This document shows positions 63,365 to 64,000 of a stretch of 64,000 nucleotides of DNA, one piece after another. Origin of the DNA: Knoellia sp. S7-12 (GTDB taxonomy: Bacteria; Actinomycetota; Actinomycetes; Actinomycetales; Dermatophilaceae); the NCBI RefSeq assembly GCF_040518285.1, contig NZ_CP155449.1, positions 2,418,001 to 2,482,000 on the forward strand. The letters run 5' to 3'. Made by a program: the position numbers and the translations under genes. Below the pieces are notes generated by a model. That model ran no database searches and was not told the origin of the DNA. It saw only the letters and a list, made by a program, of their open reading frames with translations. The stretch's first letter is position 1; each line of letters starts with the position of its first letter.

Positions 63365-64000
63365 TCAGCCGAACGAGACGGGCGGCGCCTGCAATGCCGC
63401 ACCGAGCGCCGCGAGGTAGCGCTCGCGTGGCCACTCCGTGACGCCGAGCCGCTCGAGGTGCTCGGTGGACCACTGCACGTCGATCAGCCGGCGCGGGTCG
63501 TCGTCGGCATGGACGATGTCCACCAGTGCGGCGAGGGCGACCTTGGAGGCGTCCCGCTCGGAGTGAAACATCGACTCACCGGCGAACAGCCCACCGATGG
63601 CAATCCCATAGAGGCCACCGACGAGGACGCCGTCGCGCCACGTCTCGACGCTGTGCGCCCAGCCCAGTCGGTGGAGCTCGGTGTATGCCGCGATGATCTC
63701 GTCAGTGATCCAGCGCCCCTCCCGATCGGGGTCGGCGCAGCGCTCCATGACGTCCGTGAAGGCGGTGTCGACGCGGATCTCGAACCGGGCGCGCGCCTTC
63801 TTGAGGGAGCGTCGTTCGCGGAACCCGCCGGGCACGAGGATGCCGCGGGGCTCCGGCGACCACCAGCCGATGGGTCGGGCGCCGTGGTCGCCGAGCCCCA
63901 TGGGGAAGAGGCCTGCACGATAGGCCACGAGCAGCGTGCCCGGCTCGAGGTCGGCCCCAGCGGCGACGAGGTCCTCGTCGTCGGTGGGACGCAGATGGCC
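63365..64000 (-). CDS. aat: leucyl/phenylalanyl-tRNA-protein transferase (5' end cut by window edge)
   Basis: About 211 C-terminal residues of the N-end-rule transferase are visible, running off the right edge of the window (…LRPTDDEDLVAAGADLEPGT on the edge side). Typical blocks: YRAGLFPMGL, GWWSPEPRGIL, FEIRVDTAFTDVMERCA, WITDEIIAAYTELHRLGWAH and LYGIAIGGLFAGESMFH. The enzyme adds Leu or Phe to proteins with N-terminal Arg/Lys, marking them for ClpS/ClpAP-type degradation. The start codon lies beyond 64000. Confidence 0.93.
   Translation of the reverse strand, partial: GHLRPTDDEDLVAAGADLEPGTLLVAYRAGLFPMGLGDHGARPIGWWSPEPRGILVPGGFRERRSLKKARARFEIRVDTAFTDVMERCADPDREGRWITDEIIAAYTELHRLGWAHSVETWRDGVLVGGLYGIAIGGLFAGESMFHSERDASKVALAALVDIVHADDDPRRLIDVQWSTEHLERLGVTEWPRERYLAALGAALQAPPVSFG

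Overview
This window is chromosomal DNA of a high-GC actinobacterium. The gene set (actinobacterial qcrCAB and ctaC/D/E/F respiratory genes, an Rv2175c-type regulator beside a PASTA kinase, class II DAHP synthase, MacRS, DUF3040/DUF5998/DUF6504/DUF7455 proteins) points to Actinomycetia. An Intrasporangiaceae-like Micrococcales is my best guess, but that is inference from gene content and not a species call. I found no tRNA, rRNA, CRISPR array, insertion sequence or prophage. Almost all of the sequence is coding. Both ends cut a gene: a DUF5998 protein at the left and aat at the right.

Left part (1-16 kb). A Pat-type GNAT/acyl-CoA-synthetase-like protein acetyltransferase diverges from a nitroreductase. 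The two type IIA topoisomerase subunits, parC and parE, face each other across an inserted-looking block. That block is an alpha-glucoside-type sugar ABC operon (binding protein, two permeases, LacI regulator, no ATPase) plus an amino-acid permease. A small DUF7455 protein and a DUF456 membrane protein follow parE divergently.

DNA-damage part (16-24 kb). dinB with DUF3040 and a methyltransferase, DUF1801, then the operon DUF6504-HEPN-dnaE2. A perfect LexA box lies upstream of this operon. No imuB is present here.

Mycobacterial-type core (24.9-62 kb). The order metF, idsA-like prenyl synthase, Rv2175c, pknL-like kinase, aroG, plsC, ArsA ATPase, SRPBCC, fadD15, DEDDh/GIY-YIG nuclease, trpD, ctaE-qcrCAB, ctaF/ctaC follows M. 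tuberculosis Rv2172c-Rv2200c as I remember it. Inserted into this backbone are a LysM transglycosylase, a DMT exporter, a threonine aldolase, MacRS, a ROK glucokinase operon, a membrane glycosyltransferase-like protein, a zincin lipoprotein, a PhyH dioxygenase plus cupin, an ECF42 sigma factor with its DGPF partner, and ctaD. Together the core supplies menaquinol-cytochrome c reductase and the aa3 oxidase, aromatic and tryptophan biosynthesis, and cell-wall signalling.

Right end (62-64 kb). A cysteine-desulfurase-like protein that has lost its PLP lysine is translationally coupled to a TusA-like sulfur carrier, facing aat.

Two sequence-level patterns recur. At least ten genes begin 6-7 nt after a TANNNT hexamer, as leaderless transcripts do. 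Long near-perfect inverted repeats sit at gene ends, mostly where genes converge.
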